Shown here: positions 1-7,973 of the stretch, in pieces
Layout of the letters: each line of letters begins with the position of its first letter
How positions within the stretch are numbered: the first letter of the stretch is position 1
DNA from: Rhizobium sp. 11515TR
GTDB taxonomy: Bacteria; Pseudomonadota; Alphaproteobacteria; Rhizobiales; Rhizobiaceae
DNA: 64,000 nt
Direction: 5' to 3'
Assembly: GCF_002277895.1 (NCBI RefSeq)
Contig: NZ_CP023000.1
Span: forward strand, 496,001 to 560,000
Translations under genes and position numbers: made by a program
Notes under the pieces: model-generated
Told to the model about the DNA's origin: nothing
What the model saw: the letters and a program-made list of their open reading frames with translations, nothing else
Database searches by the model: none

Positions 1-528
1 GGAGGTGCGCATTCCTCATCGGCTCGAGCATGCGAATCCAACGTCCAATAATGGTTTCAATCATCACACGCCGGATATCTCCAGGCCCATTCTCAAGGGC
101 CGTTGCCTGCCGGATCACCTCGGTTCGGTCGGCAATTATCAGAACGCCTGCGTTGCACCGATATCCCTGCGTCCGTTATAAGTGTACATCCGTCTATATT
201 TTCAAATCCCTATCCATGCGGCTGGCCGGCAACTCCTGCGTGTCGTAAGGGTGCCGAAGCGAATTGCTGAGCGGGATTTTATATCCAGCTCTTTCGATCC
301 GCTTATGCAGACGATCCGCTGATAAAAATTCTGGCAGATTGAAAGCGCCATGAAACGCGTCGAGGCCCGAAGATCGTATTCATCCGCGGGCGAACGAGGG
401 AGCCTGTCACTCTTCATGAATATGGATGATCAGTATTTTAGCTGGGGCGAAACATTGCTCCGCAAGCGCAACAAATCGCGGCGAGGCCTAGCCCCATCAA
501 CGTTCTATCTCGTTGAAAGGATACCAGC
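1..528. other. Left-edge stretch without a convincing gene
   Basis: Short open frames exist on both strands (for example 350-532 plus and 202-417 minus), but none has a good ribosome site, a recognisable domain or a rhizobial codon pattern. The last part is probably the promoter region of the gene at 529, which has a GAAAGGA-type ribosome site about nine bases before its ATG. The first bases may belong to sequence outside the window. Confidence 0.5.
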
Positions 529-1608
529 ATGAACATCTGGCGTGGCGCTTCATTTCATCTCCTACTGTCTACTCTGGTGTTGCTTAGTCCGACACTTGTT
601 GGCGCGGCCGAGCAAAGGACGGATTGCTATGGCTTCGAGGCAATGGACGACAATCCGCTCACAGTTCAGCTTTATGAGATCAAGCCGGGAGACAAAGTAG
701 AGTTTCAGTGCCCTGAAAAATCCGTGTTCTGCAAGAAAGGCGCGTTTCTCCTACCGGGAGATCAGGTGGCCGTGAGCAGAGTCGATGGCAATCGCGCCTG
801 CGCCGAATATCTGAGCCCCGCAAAACAGTCGTATGATGACAAAACCGCAGGATGGTTGCCATTGGCGCGGATCGCTCAAATATCGCCTGCGCCAAATTGG
901 CTCGGGCGGTGGGGAGACAGCGATACAACAATCGTTGCCAAAGCTCAGGGCGACAAGATCCGCATCGACGCCACGGCGAAGCTACAATTCGGCAACGGTG
1001 AACAGGGAGGCGCGTTTGCAGCTCTGATCGATGGCAGGCAGTCCCAAGTTGCATTTGGCTATGAGCCGGGCGATGACGGTCGGCCGGAGAAACTTCTCCC
1101 CTATCAGGATAAGAATGTCCCAGGCCTCTGTCAGGTCAGGATGACCCAACTGGGACGCTATCTTGTCGTCGGCGACAATCATATGTGCGGCGGCGTCAAC
1201 GTAAGTTTTTCCCGGGTCTATCGCCGGGCCGACGAGAAGGCACCCGCCGAAAAAGCCGGAACACCAAAATTAACCACGGTGCAGAAGCAGGCCGACGCGG
1301 TGCGCCCCTCCTATAAGGCCTGCCTCGACAAATCCGGAGGCGTTACCGTCGCCATGCGGGACTGCGCAGGTGCGGAACTTGAATATCAAGACGATCGCCT
1401 CAATCGAGCCTATCGCACCCTGCGGGCAAAGCTGAAGCAACCCAGTGCCATGCAACTGCGTGATGAACAACGGGGCTGGATTGCCGAACGCGACCAGCAA
1501 TGTGCCGTGGACAAAGACGGCGGCACGGCTGCTTTGGTCGTTGCCGACGATTGTTTGGTGCAAACGACATCCAAGCGGGCCACCGAGCTGGAAGGTCGGC
1601 TTCCCTGA
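529..1608 (+). CDS. Exported protein with C-terminal LprI-like (DUF1311) domain
   Basis: The first 26 or so residues form a signal peptide ending VGA-A, so the 359-residue protein is exported, probably to the periplasm. The middle part (about 30-240) has scattered cysteines and no domain I recognise. From about residue 258 to the end it matches the DUF1311/LprI pattern: YKACLD, then a D-C-A...E-Y-Q-D-D-R-L-N-R-A-Y stretch, RGWIAERDQQC and a final DDCL. The founding member, LprI of Mycobacterium tuberculosis, inhibits c-type lysozyme. Many proteobacterial DUF1311 proteins are untested, so lysozyme inhibition is inference. The neighbours at 2229 and 4510 also belong to lysozyme-inhibitor-related families. 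Confidence 0.8.
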   Translation: MNIWRGASFHLLLSTLVLLSPTLVGAAEQRTDCYGFEAMDDNPLTVQLYEIKPGDKVEFQCPEKSVFCKKGAFLLPGDQVAVSRVDGNRACAEYLSPAKQSYDDKTAGWLPLARIAQISPAPNWLGRWGDSDTTIVAKAQGDKIRIDATAKLQFGNGEQGGAFAALIDGRQSQVAFGYEPGDDGRPEKLLPYQDKNVPGLCQVRMTQLGRYLVVGDNHMCGGVNVSFSRVYRRADEKAPAEKAGTPKLTTVQKQADAVRPSYKACLDKSGGVTVAMRDCAGAELEYQDDRLNRAYRTLRAKLKQPSAMQLRDEQRGWIAERDQQCAVDKDGGTAALVVADDCLVQTTSKRATELEGRLP

Positions 1609-1644
1609 TGGCCAAGCTCAAAATTATTCCTGGACGCCGGCCCT

Positions 1645-2127
1645 TTAGGGGGCTGGCTCCAGCGCCGGAAGGTAGTAGCCGCGTTGAACCGTCCCTCTAA
1701 AGGCCGCACCTTGACAACTTAAGGAATAGCGTTCCCAAGAAATGTTGGTGACGATCCGCTGCGTTTGCACGTCCATGGCCCGGTTTTGATAGTCAATCTC
1801 CGCCTCATAGACGGCCCGCTCACCAGAGTCTTGAGAGACACCCTTCGTCGAGACCAGGGTTTGATGTGTGCCGCCCTCCTGCATTATCACAGGCTTCGGC
1901 ATGGCCAAGGCCGTCTGCTCCCGATGTTTCTCCATTAGATAGGCCAAGCATGCGGCGAAGGTCGAAAAGGGGCCGGCCGCGAGAGGTTCGGGCGGCAGAG
2001 ATCCACTCGCAAGCGCCGCGTTGGCGATAAGAAATACGCAAGCTGCGGCGATCGGCGGACCGACACGGATCGATCGCCGGGCACTCGCCGTCTTGGTCAC
2101 GGGTTCATCTGGTAAAACAACAGCCAT
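1645..2127 (-). CDS. Hypothetical exported or membrane-anchored protein
   Basis: I do not recognise the family. I chose the ATG at 2127 because AAGGAGAAACA lies directly before it; a frame extending to 2160 would miss that site. The 160-residue product has a basic N-terminus, a hydrophobic segment at about residues 22-40 (signal or anchor), and a mixed alpha/beta region ending in GYYLPALEPAP with one conserved-looking cysteine (SLSCQG). It converges on the LprI-like gene with only 36 bases between the stop codons. Its place among small exported proteins suggests an envelope role. Confidence 0.6.
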   Translation of the reverse strand: MAVVLPDEPVTKTASARRSIRVGPPIAAACVFLIANAALASGSLPPEPLAAGPFSTFAACLAYLMEKHREQTALAMPKPVIMQEGGTHQTLVSTKGVSQDSGERAVYEAEIDYQNRAMDVQTQRIVTNISWERYSLSCQGAAFRGTVQRGYYLPALEPAP

Positions 2128-2228
2128 TGTTTCTCCTTGTGATCGAGACGGACGGGCCATTATGTCGCCTGCTTGGGCTCCGGGCGCGGCATGTTCGCGC
2201 CGGTTCTGTCCTTAGCATCGAGCTGCCT

Positions 2229-3062
2229 TCATTGTGCCGGCGGATAGATTGAGCTCGTCAGGCACTGGTCGAACCAGTCTGCATCCGCCGTTTCCAGCGG
2301 CCAGATACCTTCAACATCGAGTTTGGCAAGGCCCGTCTTCGGTGACGGAAAATGTTGATCCGCATCGGGATTCGACGTCCAGGTCACATCCTTGCCGCCG
2401 CCGCAAATATCGCCCGATTGATCGCTGCACAGAGCGGCGGGCTTCGCATTGTCGCCTTCGATGGTGCTGACGGCGTGATATTCATAGAGTGACCAGCTGG
2501 CCCATTCCGTGCTGGCGCTGCAAAGGCGGGTCTTGTTCTGGACATGCATGGCGCCGCTGCATTGATAGGAATAGCTCGACCCATCCCTGTCGTTGGGAAT
2601 GAACTCGCAACTCGTATCGAAGCCGGCAAAGGCGCCTCCGCTGTATTTCGCGAGAAAGCGGCGCTGCGCCTGAGCCTGCATGACCAACCCTTTCTCCGAT
2701 TGATCACCGAGCTGTGCGGTGCGTTCTGCAATCACCTGGCGCAGCTTTCCGGCGGGCATGGCCGAGCCGTCCAAGCCGGTCTTCAGCCCCTCATTGCGCG
2801 CAGCGATCCAGCGACGCTGGCTATTCACCAGCATCGAGCGGATTTCCGGATCTGGCGCTGATTTGAGGAGTGCGGCATAGGCTTGCCCCATGGCGGCGTC
2901 GGCTGCCTTGAGGCCGGCGTTGCCGCAGATCCTCTTATCGATCGGATCGCTCGCCTTGGTGCAATCAATTGCCCAGGAAGGAGTTGCAGCACTCACTCCA
3001 ATGATCGCCAGAAAGGTGGCGATCGTCAGCCGAACTCCTGCTATGGATTGATGACGACACAC
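2229..3062 (-). CDS. Exported protein with N-terminal LprI-like (DUF1311) domain
   Basis: A GTG at 3062 preceded by GGAAG gives a 277-residue product with a clean signal peptide ending TPSWA; an upstream TTG at 3116 would add 18 unlikely residues. Directly after the signal comes IDCTKASDPIDKRICGN, then QAYAALL and NSQRRWIAARNEG, the DUF1311/LprI signature with its paired cysteines. The C-terminal half (about 120-277) has six more cysteines, a CSAS-type segment and a CGGGKDVTW stretch of unknown function. This is the second LprI-type protein within 2 kb. Here the domain is N-terminal, the reverse of the gene at 529. Lysozyme inhibition is inference from the family. Confidence 0.75.
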   Translation of the reverse strand: MCRHQSIAGVRLTIATFLAIIGVSAATPSWAIDCTKASDPIDKRICGNAGLKAADAAMGQAYAALLKSAPDPEIRSMLVNSQRRWIAARNEGLKTGLDGSAMPAGKLRQVIAERTAQLGDQSEKGLVMQAQAQRRFLAKYSGGAFAGFDTSCEFIPNDRDGSSYSYQCSGAMHVQNKTRLCSASTEWASWSLYEYHAVSTIEGDNAKPAALCSDQSGDICGGGKDVTWTSNPDADQHFPSPKTGLAKLDVEGIWPLETADADWFDQCLTSSIYPPAQ

Positions 3063-3225
3063 GGTGGCTTCCGTTCCTTTATTTCTTCTGCCGGATGTAG
3101 TTGGGTGATATCGCAATCTCGCCGATCGATACCGTCATCGAAAGCTCCGCACCCTTCCACGATAAAGCGATGAGTTCGATCAGACCGGCGGCGGATAGAA
3201 GGCGGCGAGCTTCCATGTGGGGTTA

Positions 3226-4101
3226 TCAATTCGCCTTATGCCATTTGGAGCGCTCGCAGGTGGCTTGAAAGTCCGAAACCGTTGGCTTGCCGTCGCCAAA
3301 ACTGGTGAGGCTCAGTTCCATCTCGCCCTTGTGATAATAGTAGCTGCAGGATGCGAGATCCGTGCCCGAGCAATCGGTCGCCTCGATGATCCCGCTCTTG
3401 CGAATATTGTCGCCGACGAAATCCTGATAGGCGGGAGCGGGACTGCGAAACGGCTCCCACCCTTCGGCAATGATCGCCGCACGAGCCTCGGCGACGGGCT
3501 TGCCGTAAACATTCGGCACCACGGCCTGTCCGCCGCAGACGGACTGCTCTTTCGCCAGAGGCTGGACTTCGATCGCACGACCGTCAACGAGCCGAACGTC
3601 GCCAATAGGCGTTTGAACGAGGTCGCCATCGACAATGCGCAGGCTGTCCTTGGCTGCGATGATCCTGCCGATCGCCAGCTTGCTGTTCTTACTTGCGTAG
3701 ATGATGACGAAAAGCTGCGTGCCGCTAAAGAGCGCGATATTGCCCTGACTGATCTCGCAGGCACCGGCGGTCGAAGGCTCGAATTCCCCAGCAAAGCTCA
3801 CCGCATCATAGGATCCGAGCTTCGCTTCCCCCGTCACTCCCCAGCCGAGCGCATCGGCCACCTTTCCGCCCGCGCTCTTCGGAACCACCAGCGCGTCGCA
3901 TTCCTCCCGGGATTGGGCCGAGGCAGGCGCTTTGGGCAATTGCGATAGAAACGCGATTTCGAGCCCCGGAAGCCGCGACCGTATGCTCGGCGCAACCTCT
4001 GCACCCTGGCCCAGCGCGATCGGACCGCCACCCAAAAGAACGGCCAATACGAGCAAAGTACGACCAGCGGAGCGTTGGAGAATACGCTTGTGAATGATCA
4101 A
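3226..4101 (-). CDS. Exported protein with a PASTA-like C-terminal segment
   Basis: The open frame reaches 4329, but its first 76 codons look non-coding. I place the start at the TTG at 4101, which has GAGG just upstream and yields a basic N-terminus plus hydrophobic signal (TLLVLAVLLGGG). The 291-residue protein has an unknown central region. From about residue 195 it carries VPNVYGKPVAEARAAIIAEG, which fits the first half of a PASTA repeat (VP-x-V-x-G, then A-x2-L-x5-G). PASTA repeats usually bind peptidoglycan or muropeptides in Gram-positive kinases and penicillin-binding proteins. A tail with paired cysteines follows (TDCSG, ASCSYYY, ATCER). Periplasmic location is inferred. Confidence 0.6.
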   Translation of the reverse strand: MIIHKRILQRSAGRTLLVLAVLLGGGPIALGQGAEVAPSIRSRLPGLEIAFLSQLPKAPASAQSREECDALVVPKSAGGKVADALGWGVTGEAKLGSYDAVSFAGEFEPSTAGACEISQGNIALFSGTQLFVIIYASKNSKLAIGRIIAAKDSLRIVDGDLVQTPIGDVRLVDGRAIEVQPLAKEQSVCGGQAVVPNVYGKPVAEARAAIIAEGWEPFRSPAPAYQDFVGDNIRKSGIIEATDCSGTDLASCSYYYHKGEMELSLTSFGDGKPTVSDFQATCERSKWHKAN

Positions 4102-4206
4102 GAGAGCCTCAAAGACGTGGACATCAGCAAAAATATAGGGATGTCTATTCAACGGCTGTGTACCGTTCAAGACGTGCGGACTTGAGTGAGGTCTACTCCC
4201 CTCCAT

Positions 4207-4229
4207 CTCAAGTGCACATGCGTCCAGAA
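4207..4229 (+). repeat. Direct repeat copy 1
   Basis: First copy of the 23-base element; core CAAGTGCAC followed by ATGCGTCCAGA. It differs from copy 2 at 4362 in three positions. The two copies are 155 bases apart, in the same orientation. Confidence 0.6.
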
Positions 4230-4361
4230 TTGCGAGTTCGCACCGATTCATTTCGCGACAATCGCTTTTCCCAGGAGGTAGCTGGACATTGCCGGCCGCG
4301 TCGCAAATCTGCCAAAGCCGTTTTCGCATTCAGCGTCGGCGCAGTGCAGGATCATCCATAA

Positions 4362-4384
4362 CAAGTGCACTTGCGTTCAGATTT
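4362..4384 (+). repeat. Direct repeat copy 2, contains a 12-bp palindrome
   Basis: Second copy of the 23-base element. Its first 12 bases, CAAGTGCACTTG, are a perfect palindrome, as expected for a dimeric regulator site. It lies about 125 bases before the Ivy-like start codon. Confidence 0.55.
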
Positions 4385-4509
4385 CGGAAATCGGCTGTCA
4401 TCGGTCACGCTGTCAGGCTATGCGGATATCGCGACTGCGACAGAGGTGCCGTTCGAGGCGCCGAGCTTCCCTTTGTGATCCGCTGTCGTGAGAGGACAAA
4501 CACGGATTC

Positions 4510-4902
4510 ATGCGTAAGCTCCCATTCATTCTCGCGATTGCCGGCACTGCGGGCATCGCCCACGCAGAGGACATCAACTTTTTTGATCTTCTGAAGGACC
4601 CGGTTCATGCCCGGTCATGGAAGGCCATGCTGTCATCCGCCAAGGGAACGCCTGCCTGGGTACGCGACGAAAACAGGTTCATCGCGGAGCCGGTCAAGAC
4701 CGTCTCCATCGGTTCGGTGGACTACTCGATCAGCATCCTTGCCAAGCAGCATGCGACAAACGACGGCCAGGCAGCAATCCTCTTTAAAGTGGATGGCACG
4801 CAGGCATGGGCGGAGGTCCAGGACGAGAAGAGTCCAAAGCTCTATTTGGGCAATCCTTCCGCAGCACAGAAGACCGCGTTGGACAAGGCCCTGGCGGAGT
4901 AG
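4510..4902 (+). CDS. Ivy-like periplasmic protein (inhibitor of vertebrate lysozyme family)
   Basis: The 130-residue product starts with a 19-residue signal peptide ending IAHA, so it is periplasmic. The mature part follows the Ivy pattern: F-F-D-L-L-K-D-P-x3-R-S-W-K-A-M-L, then TPAWVRD, VDYSISILAKQH, ILFKVDGTQAWAEV and LYLGNPSAAQ. Ivy inhibits c-type lysozyme by inserting a loop with the sequence CKPHDC into the active site. The corresponding place here reads AKQHATND. It keeps a histidine but has neither cysteine, and the mature protein has no cysteine at all. It is therefore Ivy-fold by sequence, with a non-canonical inhibitory loop. The stop codon lies four bases before the GTG of the TPR gene, so the two are probably co-expressed. 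Confidence 0.75.
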   Translation: MRKLPFILAIAGTAGIAHAEDINFFDLLKDPVHARSWKAMLSSAKGTPAWVRDENRFIAEPVKTVSIGSVDYSISILAKQHATNDGQAAILFKVDGTQAWAEVQDEKSPKLYLGNPSAAQKTALDKALAE

Positions 4903-4906
4903 TCAC

Positions 4907-6034
4907 GTGCGCGTTCCAATGCAGTTGTCGGGCTTTCTGTGCTGTGCTCTTCTTGGAGTGCAGCTGGCGACGACGTCACACGCTGATGCAAGCGATGTGC
5001 AAACAACTGGATACATAGGGACACAACAGTCTGCGTCCGCCGGCTCAGCGACGGCGCGAAACGACGATACATCCACATGCAAGTCCTTATCGACTTGCCT
5101 CACCATTGCCCAGGACGACAGGCAAACAAACGCAGATCGATCGCTTGCCTATAGCAGCGCTGGTTATATCAAGATTGACGGCAACGAACTGGATCTGGCT
5201 GAGGAGTATTTCAGCAGGGCACTCGAGCTCGATGCAAAATCGGATCTCGCCTATGCGGGGCGAAGCGATGCCGAGTTTGCGAAAGGGGATTATGAGAAGG
5301 CCATCGCCGACGCCAAAAAGACGGCAGAATTGAAGCCGGATGGTCATCCGGAGGTGTATCTCATCCTCGGCACCCTAGCCGATCGTAATGGTGATCACGA
5401 GGCAAGGATCGGCTATATGAACAAGGCTATTGCACTTGCGTCCGACTTTGCGGAAGCCTATGCCGGACGGGGCAACGGCTATCTTGCCGAAAGCAAATAC
5501 GATTTGGCCTTGGCCGACTTCGACAAGGCCGTCGCCCTTAAGCCTGAGCTGTCAGCCATGCTGCAGCAGACGTTCGAGGTTACCTATGTCGAGCGGGGCG
5601 GCTTGTATGTAAAAGACGGCAACTACGGTGCGGCGATCGACGACTATACCCGTGCGTTGCAACTGAACCCCTCCAATATAAGAGCGCTCAATGATCGGGG
5701 TGACGCCTACAACATGACCGGCGATTTCGGCAGGGCCATTGCGGACTTCACGAAAGCCATAGAAAGCGATCCATCCTATCCCTACGCCTACAGCAACCGT
5801 GGCCTTTCCTATTTGAAGATCGGCAGGACCGATCAGGCGCTTAGCGACCTCGACAAGGCTATCGAACTCAACGATCAATCAAACTCGACCTATTTCGTGC
5901 GAGGCGAGGTTTATCGAAGCAAATCGAACTTCAAATCCGCGTTGGCCGATTTTCAGAAGGCGCTTGCATTGACGCCGGCCGATGATCCAGGCCGCACCAA
6001 TATGCTGTCGGCAATAGAATCGGTGAAAAGATGA
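4907..6034 (+). CDS. Exported TPR-repeat protein
   Basis: GGAG at 4896-4899 sits seven bases before the GTG at 4907; an ATG at 4919 is the alternative. The frame stays open upstream to 4607, but that part overlaps the Ivy-like gene and is not coding. The 375-residue product begins with a signal peptide (LCCALLGVQLATTSHA). After a linker with a Cys pair (TCKSLSTCLT) it contains about eight consecutive TPR units, each recognisable by patterns such as GDYEKAIADAKKTAELKP and GDFGRAIADFTKAIESDP. TPR arrays mediate protein-protein contacts. Coupling to the Ivy-like gene and the next gene suggests a periplasmic scaffold. Confidence 0.75.
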   Translation: MRVPMQLSGFLCCALLGVQLATTSHADASDVQTTGYIGTQQSASAGSATARNDDTSTCKSLSTCLTIAQDDRQTNADRSLAYSSAGYIKIDGNELDLAEEYFSRALELDAKSDLAYAGRSDAEFAKGDYEKAIADAKKTAELKPDGHPEVYLILGTLADRNGDHEARIGYMNKAIALASDFAEAYAGRGNGYLAESKYDLALADFDKAVALKPELSAMLQQTFEVTYVERGGLYVKDGNYGAAIDDYTRALQLNPSNIRALNDRGDAYNMTGDFGRAIADFTKAIESDPSYPYAYSNRGLSYLKIGRTDQALSDLDKAIELNDQSNSTYFVRGEVYRSKSNFKSALADFQKALALTPADDPGRTNMLSAIESVKR

Positions 6035-6567
6035 ACTTAATCGCCAGCTTCGCCACGAATCGAGCCGCAGCACGGCACGCGAGGTCGGCCACCGCGACTG
6101 TCCTATCCCTGCCCAATAGATCTTTTATCGTATCATCAACAGAGGACGTTTTCGCTTTGTATAAGACAGCTTTCTACGCTTTTGCGTTCGCCACTATTTC
6201 TCTCGGCTCCGCCGCTGCCAGCCCATGCTCGCAACATTATCAAAGCACCGGTGTTCCGCTTGTAACCGGCGTGACCTATAAGACCTGGATGGAATTTCCG
6301 TCAATCAGCCCAGCCGTCGCCTTTGATAAGGTTTCGCGGGCGGTCCTGGCCGAAGGTTTTGTGGATGTGAATGTCGAGAAGCAGCTCGGCACGCTAACCG
6401 CGCAGCAGGAAACGACCGGTTCGGGTCGGCCTCAGACCCTGCGCGTCGTCGTCAGAAAGAGCGGCAAGGGCAGCCGAGTTGATGCGCTTTTCATGGTGCC
6501 GCAGGGCCAAGTTGCTCCCAACATGAGCGACAATCTCTGCCGTGTCGTCAACTCTGTAGGCGGTTAA
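6031..6567 (+). CDS. Small exported protein of unknown function
   Basis: The ATG at 6031 overlaps the TPR stop codon (ATGA), which would allow translational coupling. A TTG at 6157 with AGAGGA upstream gives a better signal peptide (FAFATISLGSAAAS) and may be the true start, leaving 136 residues. The mature part has a cysteine near each end (SPCSQHY and NLCRVVNSV), a likely disulfide. Between them lies an alpha/beta region with VAFDKVSRAVLAEGF and a repeated-beta stretch. I do not recognise the family. It completes a three-gene run with the Ivy-like and TPR proteins. Confidence 0.6.
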   Translation: MNLIASFATNRAAARHARSATATVLSLPNRSFIVSSTEDVFALYKTAFYAFAFATISLGSAAASPCSQHYQSTGVPLVTGVTYKTWMEFPSISPAVAFDKVSRAVLAEGFVDVNVEKQLGTLTAQQETTGSGRPQTLRVVVRKSGKGSRVDALFMVPQGQVAPNMSDNLCRVVNSVGG

Positions 6568-6645
6568 GTCTCTCGCGATCCTACCGAGCGTGCGCGTGTT
6601 TAATCTCACCACGTTTCGGCTGCTATTGGAGTTTGATTGCTGCTT

Positions 6646-6673
6646 GGGCCGGCCGCGACATGCGGCCGCGCCC
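6646..6673. terminator. Hairpin between convergent genes
   Basis: An 11-base stem (GGGCCGGCCGC paired with its complement, one bulged C) encloses the loop GACAT. It lies between the plus-strand gene ending at 6567 and the minus-strand gene ending at 6732, so it could end transcription from both sides. There is no T-tract on either side. Confidence 0.45.
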
Positions 6674-6731
6674 TTCAATATCGACAGGTTTGACTTGATC
6701 CACTCGTGAACAACGGCTTCACGACCGTAGC

Positions 6732-7973
6732 TCAGTAGGAAATACGTCCATCGACGATGGGCGAGGAGCCAGATGAAAGCTGCTGCTTCAAGACCTGCCT
6801 CGCATCGTCGCTGACAATAGACATGGGAGCGGCGACCACAACTTTCGCTGCAGAGCCCGCCAGGTCCGCGGTTCGCACCGCCGCCATGCCGACTCGATCC
6901 GCAAGCGAAGTTTGCCCGGTGTCCAACGACTGTCCTGCCAGCCGCCGTCCAAGCAATTGGACCATATCGCGATTGTCCGCAAACGTATTGTGGCCCAGCG
7001 CATCTTCGGGTTTAACGGAACTCGTATCGACCACCGTGATACCGAGCTTGGCCAAATCGGCGGCATAGGGTGTCGAATCGAAGCCGCCGACACGGTTGAC
7101 GCCGCCGGAGAGCCATCGCGAAACCTGCAATGCCTTGTCCCTTGTCGATGAAAAGATCGTGAAATGCGGGTGCTGCGGCCCCATTTCGATCATCTGCCGA
7201 CGAAATACGTCGATATCGATGTCGGGCGATGCCAGGATGACATCCTTTACCTTCGACGGAATTGTCTTGTTGCGCATCGCGACGCCGCGCAGTGCCTCGG
7301 CAGTCAGCCAGGATCCCATGGAATGGGCAAGAATGGTCACCTCCCCGACGTCAGGGCTTCTGGCAGATTGCAGGATCAGATCCTCCAATGCCCGGCGGGA
7401 GAAATTCGTGCTCTCCTTGTCGTAGAGATAATCGAAGACATTGCCGCGCGAGGGCCAGGTGAAGAGGATCGGCGCGGCGTCGGTTCCGGAATCATGAGTG
7501 ATCTGCGCGAAGCGAAAGACCGAGTCGGAATAGGTATTGTTGAAGCCGTGCACGAAGATGACGACCTGGCGCTTGGCATTGCGGTTCTTGCTGAACCATT
7601 CGAAAATATTGCGCTCGGACGCCACCCTGCCGACCTTGAGGACAGCGAACTCCTTTTCGGGATTGGCCGGCACATGCGATGGCCATTGCACTTCGCCAAT
7701 CTTGCGATTTCGATCGGGAGGAATGGAAACGACGATATCGTTGAGAGAAATCGCCGTTCCACGTTCGCCGGAGTAAAGCTCGCCGGGCTTGTCCGTCGGC
7801 TGGCGTGTCGTCGCCACCATCATGTCCACGGTGCTGGTGCCTGGTCCCGCCGTGGCGACCGGCTGGAGAACATTCTCCAGCCGCCCCGCGCATCCGGCCA
7901 ATATCGATAGGGCCATCAGGACAGAAAGACATGACCGCCTAGGAGCACAGGTCGCCTTTCGAACGCCAGACAT
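6732..7973 (-). CDS. Lipoprotein alpha/beta hydrolase, DUF900 family
   Basis: The N-terminus is a lipoprotein signal with lipobox LAGC (Cys28). The remaining residues form an alpha/beta-hydrolase of the DUF900 type. Its marks are VVIFVHGFNNTYSDSVFRFA (HGF oxyanion motif), the strand LFTWPSRG, and the nucleophile elbow LAHSMGSW with its serine near residue 217. Family members are poorly characterised esterase- or lipase-like proteins. The start codon overlaps the stop of the RND pump gene by one base (TGATG), so the two are translationally coupled. Its substrate is unknown; membrane location next to a pump suggests work on an envelope lipid or on a pump substrate. Confidence 0.8.
   Translation of the reverse strand: MSGVRKATCAPRRSCLSVLMALSILAGCAGRLENVLQPVATAGPGTSTVDMMVATTRQPTDKPGELYSGERGTAISLNDIVVSIPPDRNRKIGEVQWPSHVPANPEKEFAVLKVGRVASERNIFEWFSKNRNAKRQVVIFVHGFNNTYSDSVFRFAQITHDSGTDAAPILFTWPSRGNVFDYLYDKESTNFSRRALEDLILQSARSPDVGEVTILAHSMGSWLTAEALRGVAMRNKTIPSKVKDVILASPDIDIDVFRRQMIEMGPQHPHFTIFSSTRDKALQVSRWLSGGVNRVGGFDSTPYAADLAKLGITVVDTSSVKPEDALGHNTFADNRDMVQLLGRRLAGQSLDTGQTSLADRVGMAAVRTADLAGSAAKVVVAAPMSIVSDDARQVLKQQLSSGSSPIVDGRISY

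Larger units (their letters stand above)
4102..4509. promoter_or_regulatory. Divergent intergenic region with a repeated 23-bp element
   Basis: This 408-base stretch separates the start of the PASTA-like gene (minus) from the Ivy-like gene (plus). It contains two copies of a 23-base element, at 4207-4229 and 4362-4384. They match at 20 of 23 positions and share the core CAAGTGCAC. The second copy includes the perfect 12-base palindrome CAAGTGCACTTG (4362-4373). I infer a regulator-binding region serving both genes; the regulator is unknown. Confidence 0.45.

Noticed and set aside
4102..4329. N-terminal extension of the PASTA-like protein frame
   Set aside because: The 76 residues have no signal peptide, an odd composition, and cover a repeated regulatory-looking element. 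The TTG at 4101 gives a proper signal peptide.
4607..4906. Long upstream extension of the TPR protein, as if fused to the Ivy region
   Set aside because: It overlaps the Ivy-like gene in another frame, is rich in Arg/Ser/Pro as out-of-frame GC-rich sequence is, and a good ribosome site and signal peptide begin at 4907.
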